Origin: Persicaria tinctoria
Taxonomy: Eukaryota; Streptophyta; Magnoliopsida; Caryophyllales; Polygonaceae
Direction: 5' to 3'
Assembly (NCBI GenBank): GCA_037127255.1
Contig: JBANSL010000012.1
Span: 38,617,115-38,681,114 of the forward strand
DNA length: 64,000 nucleotides
How positions within the stretch are numbered: position 1 is the stretch's first letter; each line of letters opens with the position of its first letter. Below, one piece after another: positions 42,169 through 53,062 of the stretch. Below the pieces are notes generated by a model that saw nothing but the letters and a program-made list of their open reading frames with translations, had not been told where the DNA came from and did no database searches. The position numbers and the translations under genes are program-made.

Positions 42169-43589
42169 GTTGGACCCATTCGGGTTTTCGATCAGAATCG
42201 AGTTGGACCCATTCGGGTTTTCGGTCAGAATCGGGTCGGTCTCATTCGGGTTGCGGGTCGGTATTTAGGTCGGTTTCATTCAAGTTTCAAGTAGAAGCGG
42301 TTTTACGTTTGTTTCAAACTTTTAATTATTTGGGTTGAATTTGTTGAATCATGTTCGTTTGCGACATTCGGGTAATCAATTTTATTAAATTGAATATGTA
42401 ATCCATGTTATTTCTGTATTTCAAAAAGTATTTTTCGTAAAATTAAATATGATTCAATATATAATCTACTCATTGACTCGTAAGCTATTAAACATTTAAG
42501 CTCGTTCTATTCATCATTAATTTCATTGAAATTTGGCAATATATTATTATCAAAATCATACTTGATTCCCTATCTAAAAGATAATTCACGTTATTTGTGA
42601 CTTTCAAAAAGTAGTTTAAAAAATATACTATTTATATATGATTCAAGTTATAGTATCTTCGTTGAATTGTACTCATCTTTTGTTAGTGAGAAATGAGAAT
42701 TTTGAATTCAAGTCGATCATTCATAATTCATTATTTGATCAATCACTTTTTTTTTTTAATTTTACTTGATTAATAGACTTTTCTTTTGTTTAGAAATAAC
42801 ATTAACTATTAGATAATAGTAATTGTTTACTAATTGTTTTTTTTTGTATAGTATATATGTATAATAGATATAGTATATATGTATAATAGACAATTAATTT
42901 ATAATTAGAAATAGTTATTTTTTTTAAATATAAAAAATACATTTTTTAAGGTAAAGAAACTAATTAATTGTAACAATGAGGGTAAATATGGTAACGTACA
43001 TTGAAATTATATGGAGTTATTTAACATATATCTTTTAATTAAAAAATGAGAGTAGTTATTCAAGGATATTTGGGTCGGGTTGGGAGTCGGGTCAATTGGG
43101 AGTCGAGTCGGGTTGGGTTGAAATTCGGGTCGGGTTGGAATTCGAGTCGGATCCGGGTTGAGTCAGGTTTGTCTGTACTCGGGTCACTTCGGGTTTTGGG
43201 TCAACATCGGTCGGGCTCGGTTTCGGGTTCGGGTTATGCATACCGCCAAATTTTTGGGTTCGGTCAGGTTTCAGTTCGGGTGAGTCGGTCGAGTTTCTCG
43301 GGTCTGATCAGAAATTGCCAGCTCTCCCCAATATCGACCTGATTGCGTGTGTTGGATCAGCCTTCGCCTTTTTAGTTGAGCGTCTCCTAGATTGCCTATG
43401 TCTATCAAAGAGCGAAGAGAACTTGCACGAAGTGAGAGAGAGATAAAGGAAGAAAAATAAAAATTAAAGAAAAAGGAAATAAAACTCAAAATAACGGGTT
43501 GCCTCCCGTGAGCGCTAAGGTTTAAGTCGTTAGCTCGACCTACTTCACTTTTTAAACTTTGATCAACGCTAGGGTGGCGCGAATCTCTT

Positions 43590-44720
43590 CCTCCGGGTCT
43601 TCTTTTTCATAGTATTTCTTGACCCTGTGCCCATTTACTTAAATGTGGTTCCATCAGTGCCAAGTAACTCCACTGCTCAATGAGGGTATATGTGGTGAAC
43701 CATGAAAGGTCCACTCCATCTTGTCCTGAGCTTTCCTGGGAACAAACGGAGTCTAGAATTATATAAAAGCACTTTGTCACCTACCTCATAAGTTTTTGGC
43801 ACCAATTTCTTGTCGTGCCATCTCTTGGTACGCTCCTTGTAGATTTTGGCATTCTCATATGCCTTCAATCTTATCTCCTCTAACTCCTGCAAATCAATAA
43901 AGCGTTTCTTACCTGCCTCATCGAGATCCATGTTGAGCTCCTTGAGGGCCCACATTGGCTTACGCTCCAGTTCGACAGGCAAATGGCATGATTTGCCATA
44001 AACCAGGTTGTAAGGAGTTGTTTGCAGTGGTGTTTTATAGGTTGTCCGATAGGCCCATAGCACATCATCAAGCTTAGATGACCAGTCCTTCCTTGAGCGG
44101 GAGACTATCTTCTCCAAGATGACTTTGATTTGGCGATTAGAGACCTCCACTTGGCCACTAGTTTGGGGATGACAGGGTGTTGCCACCCTATGCGTCACCC
44201 CATACTTAGCCAAAAAAGCCTCAAATCCTCTCTCGATGAAGTGTGAGCCACCATCTGAAATAAGAACTCTAGGAACACCAAAGCGAGGAAAAATGTTAGT
44301 TTTAATGAACTTTCAAACTACCTTCGCATCGTTGGTCCTAGTTGCAACAACCTCAACCCATTTAAAGACATAGTCAACTGCCACAAGGATGTACTTGTAG
44401 GGGCCTGATGCAGGGAATGGTCCCATAAAGTCAATGCCCCAAACGTCGAAAAGCTCAACCTCCAAAATCCCCGTGAGTGGTGTCTCATTCCTCCAAGTAA
44501 TGTTGCCCGATCATTGGCATTCATCGCACGCAGTGACATAAGCCTGCACATCCCTAAAAAGGTTAGGCCAATAAAAACCACATTGAAGTACCTTAGATGC
44601 AGTTTTAAAGCCTTTTGCATGTCCGCCCGTAGGGAGAGTATGGCAATGGCTAATGACACTTTCTACTTCCTCCTCCGGAATGCAACATCTGAAAATATGG
44701 TCCTTCCCTTGCTTGAATAA
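43590..44720 (-). pseudogene. Integrase (A2)
   Basis: HHCC zinc domain (SHCHTLPTGGHAKG then TACDECQ), followed by a stop where relatives have Arg (TGA for CGA). Core: [16 protein letters not shown] (Asp), [10 protein letters not shown] (Asp) and [16 protein letters not shown] (Glu): the DDE triad is intact. The long open part is 43677-44213. C-terminal domain: [35 protein letters not shown], a stop, and a readable GAVELLGTDGTTF to about 43600. This C-terminal domain is the counterpart of the free module in A1 and A3. A second nonsense codon lies near 44310 (VV-stop-KFIKT). Confidence 0.85.
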
Positions 44721-44732
44721 GTAAGGCTCATC

Positions 44733-45530
44733 TCAATAGTGTTGCTTGACGTCGTGGAGGAATTTCTTCTTTGCCTGTGAGGTTAGTCCTGACGGGATCT
44801 CGTTTCCTACAAGATAGTTAGCGAAATCCGCATACCAAGGAACATGTGCTCCCTTTAGAGCATAAAAATCATGAATAGGACTGGAGGGAGGGGTAAAGAA
44901 GAAATCCTCACCGGAATCTGTTCGAACCAACTGACCTATAATGTGGCTGGAGGTTGGTCGAAATCGAGGAGAGCAAGTCAATTTTGAGTGCATAGTGGTC
45001 GATATCGAGTTGGTAGAGGTCGAAATCGACTTGTCATTTTCTGTCTGATCTTCACTCGATTTCTGGTGGAATATCGAGTCAGTGTTGGTCGATATCGACC
45101 TAGGCTTGGTCGATATCGAGTCCTCCTGCAGAGAAACAATAGGGATTAGCGTATACTTACCTACAGGGGTTTGAGCATCGGCCTTCATTAGATGTTCGTC
45201 GGGGCGGGAATCATCGATAGGCGTGGCATCCTGGGATTCTTCTAGTATGTCTTTAGGGAGCCTAGAGAGATGATCCGCTACCGAGTTCTCCGTGCCCTTC
45301 TTGTCCTTGAGTTCCACGTCAAACTCTTGAAGTAGAAGCACCCATCGTAAGAGCCTGGGTTTAGCATCCTTCTTTTCCATCAAATATCTAAGAGCAGCAT
45401 GGTCAGTATGGACAATAACTTTATATCCAACAAGATAAGAATGAAATTTTTCAAAAGGAAAGACCACAACCAAGAATTCCTTCTCTGTTGTGGTGTACTT
45501 AGCCTGAACCACTTCAAGAGTCTTGCTTGC
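44733..45530 (-). pseudogene. RNase H C-terminal part and linker to integrase (A2)
   Basis: 260 codons: [22 protein letters not shown] (catalytic Glu), [11 protein letters not shown] (Asp), [21 protein letters not shown] (last Asp). A linker reading [15 protein letters not shown] and similar follows, encoded by TCGATATCGA-type motifs (44945-45125). It ends just before the integrase zinc domain. In frame with the preceding RT/RNase H part except for the stop at the Tyr-Tyr-Ala-Ser motif. Confidence 0.8.
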
Positions 45531-47031
45531 TTAGTAGATCGCATGAAGCTTCTTGTCCTTACGTTGTCCTAGAACTGCTCCAACGGCGTAATCACTGGCA
45601 TCACACATGATTTCAAAAGGTAATGACCAATCTGGCGATTTAATGATTGGAGCGGAGATAAGGGCTTCCTTTAATCTGTTGAAGACTTCAAGGCATTCGT
45701 TAGAAAATTCAAACTTAACATCTTTCATAAGAAGATTAGTTAATGGTTTGGCAATTTCAGAAAAATCTTGAATAAATCTCCTATAAAATCCTGCATGACC
45801 AAGGAAACTCCTTATCTCTTTGATGGATGATGGTGGGGGCAATTTCTCCACTGGCTCTATCTTGGCCCTGTCCACCTCTATACCTTTCTTAGACACCTTG
45901 TGTCCTAGCACGATCCATTCCCTTACCATAAAGTGGCAGTTTTCCCAGTTGAGAACCAAATTTGTCTCCTCACAACGCTTGAGTAATCTGCACAGGTTAG
46001 AAAGACAAATATCGAAAGAAGTGCCATAAACAGATAAATCGTCCATAAATACCTCCACTATGTCCTCTATCATGTCGGAGAAGATGGCCATCATACACCT
46101 TTGAAAGGTGGCAGGGGCATTGCAAAGTCCAAAAGGCATCCTCCTATTACCTATATGCAAAAGTTCCATAGGGACAGGTGAAGGTGGTCTTTTCTTGATC
46201 CTCAGGATGAATAGGAACCTGCCAAAAACCAGAATATCCATCCAGGTAACAAAAGTAATCATGTTCAGCTAACCTTTCAAGTACCTGATCAATGAAGGGG
46301 AGCGGAAAATGATCATTCCTGGTGGCGGTGTTGAGCTTTATGTAGTCTATACACATCCGTCAGCTGGTAGTGATTCGTTTAGGCACAAGCTCTCCCTTCT
46401 CATTTTCCTCAACGGTCATTCCACCCTTCTTAGGGACAACATGAACTGGACTTACCCACTTGCTGTCGGAGATTGGATAGATGATTCCTGCATCTAGCAT
46501 GCGCATGATCGCTTTCTTCACCACCTCCTTCATGTTGGGGTTAAGCTTCCTTTGATGCTCAATTGTTGCCCCGTGATCATCCTCCAAAGGAATTTTATGC
46601 ATACAAGTAATGGGTGAAATACCTTTTATATCCTCCAGAGAGTATCCAATGGCCTTCCTATGAGTGCGAAGGACTTCCAATAGCTTGTCTACCTCCTGTG
46701 TAGTTAATGAAGTGCTGATAATCACATGAAAAGTAGAGTTAGGACCAAGGAATTCATACCTAAGGGTGTCAGGTAAGGGTTTCAAATCCGGAGAAGGGCC
46801 TTGTAGGATCAAGATGGGCTCTACTTCCTCCATCTTCATAATCTCCCCTAGGTAATCCGTCTCAATCCTCATGATAGAAGCATCTAAATCGGCTATAAGA
46901 GTTGGCGTCGACCAAGCATACATCAATGACAACGCTGAGTTAGACACAAGGTTGTACTGCTGCAGAAAACCAGTTGAGTCAGAAACTTCAAACGAAAAAT
47001 CAGTACATACTTGAACTGGGGAAGGAGTCAA
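45531..47031 (-). pseudogene. Reverse transcriptase and RNase H start (A2)
   Basis: 46360-47031: RT N-terminal part (KAIGYSLEDIKGISPITCMHKI, ISDSKWVSPVHVVPKKGG). A TGA at about 46357, in the usual TGWR motif, then the same frame to 46147 (HFPLPFIDQVLERLAEHDYFCYLDGYSGF, FTCPYGTFAYR). A frameshift, then 45531-46262 with [17 protein letters not shown], catalytic FMDD in [32 protein letters not shown] and the RNase H start [18 protein letters not shown]. It ends in a stop at the YYAS motif (TAA for a Tyr codon). Catalytic residues are preserved despite the breaks. Confidence 0.85.
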
Positions 47032-47033
47032 AA

Positions 47034-48230
47034 TTAAGCCGAGGGACTGGTCGAAATCGACATGGGTAGTCGATATCGACCTCGGGCCTCGAGATATTGG
47101 GTGACTGGCTCAATATCAACTGGTGGAGGACAGGTCGATATCGAGGGAGGTTGGTCGATATCGACCACTTTCTGGTCGATATCGACCACTTTCTGGTCGA
47201 TATCGACCACTTTCTGGTCGATATCGACCACTTTCTGGTCGATATTGGCTTTCCTTTCTTCTGTTGTACCTGCTAAGAGAAGGGAACTCGATATCGGGTT
47301 AGATTGGTCGATATCGACTAAGTTCAGAAAACTTACCTGCTCTGGAGGGGTCGAAATCGAGGACGAATGGTCGATATCGACCAGTGTTTGGTCGAAATTG
47401 ACTGGATCATTGAGCTTTGTCGATAGGGCATCGTCGAAAACTTCCTCATCACTTGGGTGTACAACATGTACTTCCTTCTCCAGCTCAACTCCAACCTTCA
47501 CTGGGGCTTCCTCTTGAGTCAATGTCTTTCTTGGAGGATCAGTGCAAGGGATAACATTAAATTTAGAATAAATAGCTTTTATTTCCATTACCTCTTCCGT
47601 GTCAGGGTTGAAGAAGTATTCAATAATCTCATCCCTAATGGTGAAGGTGAGAAGTCCCTTTTTCACACTAATGTTGGCATCTGCAGTTGCTAGGAATGGT
47701 CTCCCAATAATGATAGGGCAGGCTGGATCTTCCGCCATCTCTATTACAAGGAAATCTGTAGGGACAACGAATTTACCTACCTTAACAGGGACATCATCTA
47801 CTATACCTGTGGGGATTACCACTGTGTTGTTTGCCATGTAGAGCTTGGCATCCACAGGTTCCAAAGCGCCTATCTTCACCTTTGACCATATTGATAGGGG
47901 CGTGATGCTTACTCTTTCTCCTAGATCCCATAGTGCCTTGAAGCAGTACTGGCCAAGTCCAACAATGATGGTGAACTTACCTGGATCAGGGCGCTTTTCA
48001 TGGAAATCCATCTTCTTGCATTCACTGGCGATCTCTGTCATTGACCGCTTGTTGCTGAGGATTTCCTTGAGGAATTTGACGCAGGCTGGCATCTCGTGAA
48101 GTGCTTCTGTGAAAGAAATATTAACATTTAGACTTTGGAGCAACTTCACAAAACGTTTAAACATACCGTCAATTGGGTCTTTCAGCGCCTTGGAAGGGAA
48201 TGGGAGTGTCTTCTTTGGTTTCGGAACCAA
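47034..48230 (-). CDS. Pre-protease, aspartic protease and VDID-repeat linker (A2)
   Basis: 399-codon open frame. Order: pre-protease block (VNISFTEALHEMPACVKFLKEILS), active-site loop, flap (GKFVVPTDFLVIEM, PACPIIIGRPFLATADAN), then a long Asp/Ser-rich linker containing several repeats of VVDIDQK. The active-site loop reads WDLGERVS where A1 and A3 have C-D-(F/L)-GASVS; the Asp is kept but Ala-Ser is replaced by Glu-Arg, which should damage a retropepsin. The linker is where the 21 bp tandem repeat lies. Confidence 0.8.
   Translation of the reverse strand: MVPKPKKTLPFPSKALKDPIDGMFKRFVKLLQSLNVNISFTEALHEMPACVKFLKEILSNKRSMTEIASECKKMDFHEKRPDPGKFTIIVGLGQYCFKALWDLGERVSITPLSIWSKVKIGALEPVDAKLYMANNTVVIPTGIVDDVPVKVGKFVVPTDFLVIEMAEDPACPIIIGRPFLATADANISVKKGLLTFTIRDEIIEYFFNPDTEEVMEIKAIYSKFNVIPCTDPPRKTLTQEEAPVKVGVELEKEVHVVHPSDEEVFDDALSTKLNDPVNFDQTLVDIDHSSSISTPPEQVSFLNLVDIDQSNPISSSLLLAGTTEERKANIDQKVVDIDQKVVDIDQKVVDIDQKVVDIDQPPSISTCPPPVDIEPVTQYLEARGRYRLPMSISTSPSA
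47152..47245. repeat. 21 bp tandem repeat built on a 14 bp perfect palindrome
   Basis: Four consecutive copies of GGTCGATATCGACC plus ACTTTCT, and a partial fifth, near-identical. GGTCGATATCGACC equals its own reverse complement. In the minus-strand coding frame each unit gives KVVDIDQ. Confidence 0.9.
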
Positions 48231-48429
48231 AACAGCTGTCAGAGGTGATGCACAGGAGTCAATATCGACTAGAGGGGTCTCGATATCGACCTGAGACTAC
48301 TCGATATCGACTGGTGTGGTCGAAGTTGAGGTGGCTGGTGCTGTAGAGTCAATATCGACCTGCATGTGCTCAATATCAACTACTGTTTGGTCGATATCGA
48401 CCTAGGTGTGGTCGAAATCGACCTGTTGT

Positions 48430-49989
48430 CCAGTGGTTCTGTCTGCTTCTCCGATCTCTGGTTCGTGCAATTTGTGACCGCTCCGCAGCTTTACAGCAGC
48501 GACATGTCCGTGCTGCCCCTTGGGATTTGGTTCTGTATGCCCAGGGAGCTGCCCGGTCAGTCATGGAATTTGTGCCGCGAATTGACCCATCTTGGTCTCA
48601 ATGTTCCTCTTCGAAATGTCCAGCCCTCCAAATCTTGTATTGATGTTTTGGAGCTGATTGTTGATGGAGCCATTGACTTGCTTGCTCTCTGCTTGATTCC
48701 GTTGTGGTTGATAGAACCTTTGGTCTCATCAAAGATGAGCTGTAGATCATCATTTCGCTGGTCCCTTTCCGGATGTCCTGGAGCACGATATGGCAGGGGG
48801 TTCCTAGGGGCACCTTGGTTCCGTTGTGGTTGATAGAACCTTTCGTCCCCCATACAGCGATTGGAACCCCCTACGTAAGCTACTTCCTCGTAAGTTTCTG
48901 CCATCCTGACTTGCTCTATATTTGGGCACTCTGTTGTGGTGTTCCGTTGTGAGCCACATTCGATGCAAGGTTGGTTGACAAAGAGGTAATTGACTTGCTT
49001 GAGTAGCTTGCGATTTTGATCCTTGTAATATTGCTCCCTGACATCTGGATCAATCTCCTTAGGAGGCTCATAGAGGGGCATGGACGGGGCTGGCCTTGCA
49101 TAATTGTTGTTGTCTTCATCGTAATTTGCAGAAAACCCCCATAAGTGTTGTCGAAGTTGGTCAGCCTCTCGATTGTATCCCATGCCTCTGCTGGTGTCTG
49201 TGTAAGGTACTCATATTGCGTGAATTGGTTGATCCTATCCTTGGCGGCCAGATCAAGAGATTTTTAGAAAATCTCCTGAACGACATAGGGTGGATGCCCA
49301 TGAATAGGGCAAGATCTCAGCAGGTCTTTGTATCGATCCCATGCTTGTGATAGCGGCTCCCCAGACTTTTGTTTGAAACCTGTGATCTTCTATCTGAGGA
49401 GTGCTGTCTTGGCGGGAGGAAAGAATTTGTTGAGGAACGCATTCCTAACCTCTGCCCATGTTGTGAGGGATCGCGCAGGGAGACCTTCAAGCCACTTCAA
49501 TGCTGGACCGGCAAGAGACCAACGAAAAGCTTTCATCTTGACATATTCCAGAGTAGTACCTTCGGCAAGAGTATGGCACATGTCAGAAAAAGTAGTGATA
49601 TGTTTGAGAGGACATTCATTAAATTTTCCCTAAAAAGTATTATTTTTAATCTCAATAAGGAAGGGATTGCGAATTTCAAAGTTTTTTTAAGGGATTAGAA
49701 TCGTCGATTCAGGCACGACTAGAGTCGGGTGCATGTAATCCTCAGCAGTGATAGGGTATTGGGCAAGCTCAGCTTCTGCCTGCCTCCTACGTTCAGCTTC
49801 CTGCTCCGTGCGTGCTCTCTCAGCGGTGAGAGCAGCATTGTTGGCTTCCAGCTCCCTTTGAAGCCTCTTAATCGTCTGGGCTTGTGTTTCAGCGTTCGCC
49901 ATGATCCTTTTCATCCTAGAATGCATGTGTATAAGACATTTCGGGTCATCTAAGGCGTCAAACTCACGTGGTTGACCAGAACGACGCAT
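48430..49989 (-). pseudogene. Gag (A2), interrupted
   Basis: 49687-49989: MRRSGQPREFDALDDPK, coiled-coil-like charged stretch, YMHPTLVVPEST. A stop, then readable to 49390 (GTTLEYVKMKAFRWSLAGPALKWLEGL, LNKFFPPAKTALL), stop, a further stretch, then 48557-49183 with the zinc-knuckle region CIECGSQRNTTTEC, in which the His of C-X2-C-X4-H-X4-C is Asn. Part of the sequence around 48700-48727 is repeated at 48822-48845 (TTCCGTTGTGGTTGATAGAA), a local rearrangement of the Gag tail. Several breaks. Confidence 0.8.
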
Positions 49990-50053
49990 ATACTACAAGA
50001 ACAAAACTCAAGGAAAACGTGACATCTAACTACCTAAGGCACGAATGATTGCC

Positions 50054-50071
50054 TCCCCGGCAACGGCGCTA
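50054..50071 (-). promoter_or_regulatory. Primer-binding site of A2
   Basis: Minus strand TAGCGCCGTTGCCGGGGA, one base different (TAG for TGG) from the tRNA-Asp-type PBS of A1. Lies three bases inside the LTR. Confidence 0.85.
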
Positions 50072-50074
50072 ATT

Positions 50075-51968
50075 TGTTGACAGAGGAAATCAAGATTGCA
50101 AATAGAGTGTAAATAAAATAAGCAAACTGATTCAGTTCTCAACAAATAATGTTCAAGACTCCCTCCCGATGTAGCAAAAGGAAGTCAGGTTCGATCCTCG
50201 AGGAAGTTGGTCAGTAGATCTTAGGCATCGAAGAACGACCTAGGTGAGCCGATATCGACCTGTTCCAGTCGATTTCTGGGATTCTACAGTCGTCAAGCAA
50301 ATATCGACTAGGCTGACTCGATATCAACTTGGGGTACTCGATATCGACCTGTCTACTCAAAATCGACCTATTTTCTGCAGAAACACAAACGAGCAGTGAT
50401 CTTTCTGGATCGAAAATTAGAAGTTGATATCGACCAAGGGTTGGTCAATATCGAGTAGGGGACAGTAGAAAAATAAAAGAACAAAGCTTGAGATTTTGGA
50501 ATAAACTTTATGTAAAAGAAAACATCCAAGATCGGGGTTTTGCGACAACAATAACCATGAAAGCGGAATCATAAATCACAAAAAATAGCAACTTTATCGA
50601 TAAAGGAGAAGGTTTTCACCCAATCCGACAAGTTGGAGAATAAATCTCGCAATAAATAACCCTAATTGTATCTATTCCTTTTTATAATTAGAATTTATAA
50701 TCTTCCGAATAAAAATCCTAATTACTACCCAAGTTTCACAACATGAGTTCTTCAATTTCTCAATCAAAGATGAAGCACAAGGAATAGAATAGATAAGATA
50801 AAGTACATTCTTTTGCAATTCGCTAATCCATCAACATGGCTATCATCGGGCTCACCCCAACCCCAGAAGTAGGTGGACTACTCACTCTTCATCATAGAAA
50901 TCGACATCATTGATGTAAAAGAAACTTGCATTAACTATATTCAAAGTATTTACAATCCCGGCACTCACACTTTCGTTGAATGCCAAAACCCTAAAACCTT
51001 TGAACTCCTAAACTATGTGTGGAACTACTTCTCTAGAATTGAATGAATTAAAAACTAGTCTCATGAGCTTTATTTATAGGCTTCTAATCCTTGCCAATCA
51101 AGGTAAGGAATATATATCTTCTATCTAAAGATATAAATCTACTTAGGAAATAAATAAATCTAACTAGATAAAACAAGATAAATCCTATAGGGTAATTAAT
51201 TGTTCCACCCTTAGGATAAATAAAAAGATAAAAAAAAAATCTCTCAACTCTTCATGTGTTAGGAATCTTCTCTCGAAAATATCTCCATCGGATTTAGGAT
51301 AGAACTTTAAGTAGAGCCCGAGATCGAGTTGATGAGGTCACTGGATGTAGGTCGATATCGACCTCGCCTGGTCGATATCGAGTGAGTTATCTCGGCTTCA
51401 ACTCTGCTACTCGATTTTGGCTCCTAGGGCAAATGTCGAGTCATCCTTGGTCGATATCGACCACGTTAGGTCGATATCGAGTTGACTCTTTAGCTTCTCT
51501 CCGACTCGGCTTGATTTCAGCTCCTGGGGAAAATATCAAGCTGATTTGTGGTCGATATCGAGTTACTGAGGTCGATATCGACCTGGCTTTTTCTCCTCTT
51601 CCTGCTTCTGATCCATATCGATTTGACTTTGGATTTTCGACCAGATTAGGTCGATATCGACCAGGATGGGTCGAAATTGACCATTGCTCAGCCTCTCGTT
51701 CTGTTTTCAGCTTCGCTTGATGTCAGGTGCTCTTTCGTCGATTTTCGCGCTCCTTCAGTGGACATCAAGTGCCCTTCCAGTCTTTCTTGGTTTTGCTTCG
51801 ATTCAGCTCCAAATTCTGCAATATTAAACAGAAACTCGTGTAGACCTCTATTTCTTGTAAATAAACATAAACTACACAAATTTGCTATATTTCCATCCCA
51901 GAATGCATGAAATGATAAAATAAGGAGCTGAAATAAGTATAAAAACATGGAATAATTTATGGACATCA
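50075..51968 (-). repeat. 5' LTR of A2
   Basis: About 1.9 kb. The inner end is fixed by the PBS. The outer end is placed at 51968 (sense TGATGTCC), supported by the family start region GTAGTTTATGTTTATT at about 51845-51885. TATA box at 51069-51078 (minus). TCGATATCGA motifs lie in two clusters, 50240-50460 and 51340-51680, the same relative places as in A1 and A3 LTRs. The outer boundary is not confirmed by a partner LTR. Confidence 0.7.
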
Positions 51969-52850
51969 GAGCTAGTCGACCGAAAGAAGTAGGAGAGGAG
52001 GGTTGTGCCAAGACTTCGGAGGAGGAGCCTAGTACCGAGATCAAAACCTTCTGAATAGGAAGAATCGAGCGCCAACCATCCCGCACTAACCCCACCTACC
52101 ACCACTAGTTGTTCTCGGTCCAACTCGAACCCACAACCATCGGGAGACATGATTTGAGCTTCCAATTTCTACGATTCAAGTGGCCTTTTCTTGTACATCG
52201 ACATGCCTTGAGAGACTGAATACTCGGGCTTTTGACTTTCGGATTCTCCTTGGAATTTCCCAGATCTTCGATGTTGAGGGTTGTAATATTGTATTTTTAT
52301 TGTTGAAGAACGCTCTTTCCACTTTGATGGAAGTTCTCCAATCCGACAAGAGTCTGGATGGAGGATTGTATGTGGACACCATTTTTACAGATTCATCGAT
52401 CACCTTTGTTGTAGTACCGGATCTAGATGCTATGGCCTCGAATTGACTTTAAATCAGATATGCCGTCTCTTATTCTTTTACTCTTGTTTTTCCCTTTATT
52501 TTTCCCTTTATTTTTCCTTATGAGATAATGATCATAGGACCACAAAAAGAAGAGTATTTGATTTTCTTATTCTTCTTTGCTGAAAAAAAAAAAGTTGTGT
52601 TGTTTTTTTTTTGTGGTTGCACCTAGCATTTTGATTAGTTAAACTACGTAAGTACCCCATTTGTAAGGGAACAAGCCGTTTGTAATTTTTGTGAAGCCAT
52701 TTTTCATATATGCTTTTGGATCATTTGAATTTTGGACTAATTTCAAGTTCATTTTTTATTAATATATGTATCACTTGAATTATTTGATCACACCTTCTAT
52801 GAGTGGTTTTCTAAATAACTTAACTAACATTTGCAAACCGAGATTTTTTC
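51969..52850. other. Unassigned region right of A2
   Basis: Contains overlapping frames on both strands (52180-52446 plus; 51872-52165 minus, starting MEAQIMSPDGCGFELDREQL) that I cannot place in any family. The minus-strand frame runs into the A2 LTR and so may be a broken older frame. 52447-52850 is AT-rich with nothing recognisable. Confidence 0.3.
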
Positions 52851-52858
52851 TTCTTCTT

Positions 52859-53062
52859 TCTTTTATATTCTTTTTGGTTTACCGCATCATTAGATCACTT
52901 GGTCCCTTCTTTAATGAAGGATTTAGCTTTAAAGAGGGATTTAGCTTTTGCACATGAACTTTTTTATATTCTTTTTGGTTTACCGCATCATTAGATTAAC
53001 AAGTTTTTGTGAAGTTTAACCCTTTAAAGAGGGATTTAGCTTTTGCACATGAACTTTTTTAT
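52859..53062. repeat. Diverged tandem duplication of about 100 bp
   Basis: TATTCTTTTTGGTTTACCGC at about 52865 recurs at 52966, and GAGGGATTTAGCTTTTGCAC at about 52934 recurs at 53029. Two units of about 95-101 bp plus edges. Confidence 0.8.

Larger units (their letters stand above)
40906..43326. mobile_element. hAT element (outer) with 8 bp target-site duplication
   Basis: 2421 bp. Ends TAGAGCTGGCAATT and AATTGCCAGCTCTC (last base mutated). Exact 8 bp duplication CCCAATAT at 40898-40905 and 43327-43334. Subterminal regions are packed with GGGTC/TTCGGG variants. It sits in the TCGATATCGA-bearing spacer of A2: removing it restores a continuous A2 sequence. No transposase is seen, so it is non-autonomous. 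Interior sequence at 42496-42575 matches 58130-58210 in inverted orientation, linking it to the hAT at 57857. Confidence 0.9.
37610..51968 (-). mobile_element. Athila-like element A2 with full pol (5' LTR to env-position ORF; 3' end not found)
   Basis: Minus-strand order from the right: LTR 50075-51968, PBS, gag, protease, RT, RNase H, integrase, spacer (holding hAT elements), env-position ORF 39295-38183 and a 3' untranslated stretch cut by A3 at 37610. It shares PBS, gag, protease and TCGA motif style with A1 and A3. Here the motif is mainly TCGATATCGA. Several nonsense codons and frameshifts make it inactive. Assignment of 37610-40900 to A2 is by order and by parallel with element G; the 3' LTR could not be located left of the A3 insertion. 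Confidence 0.75.

Noticed and set aside
47040..47410. CRISPR-like appearance of regularly spaced palindromes
   Set aside because: Spacers are not unique or of constant length, the repeats vary, the setting is a plant retrotransposon, and no cas genes exist.
47062..47517. Plus-strand frame with repeated Trp-Ser-Ile-Ser-Thr-Thr units
   Set aside because: It is the antisense reading of the 21 bp tandem repeat within the A2 protease linker.
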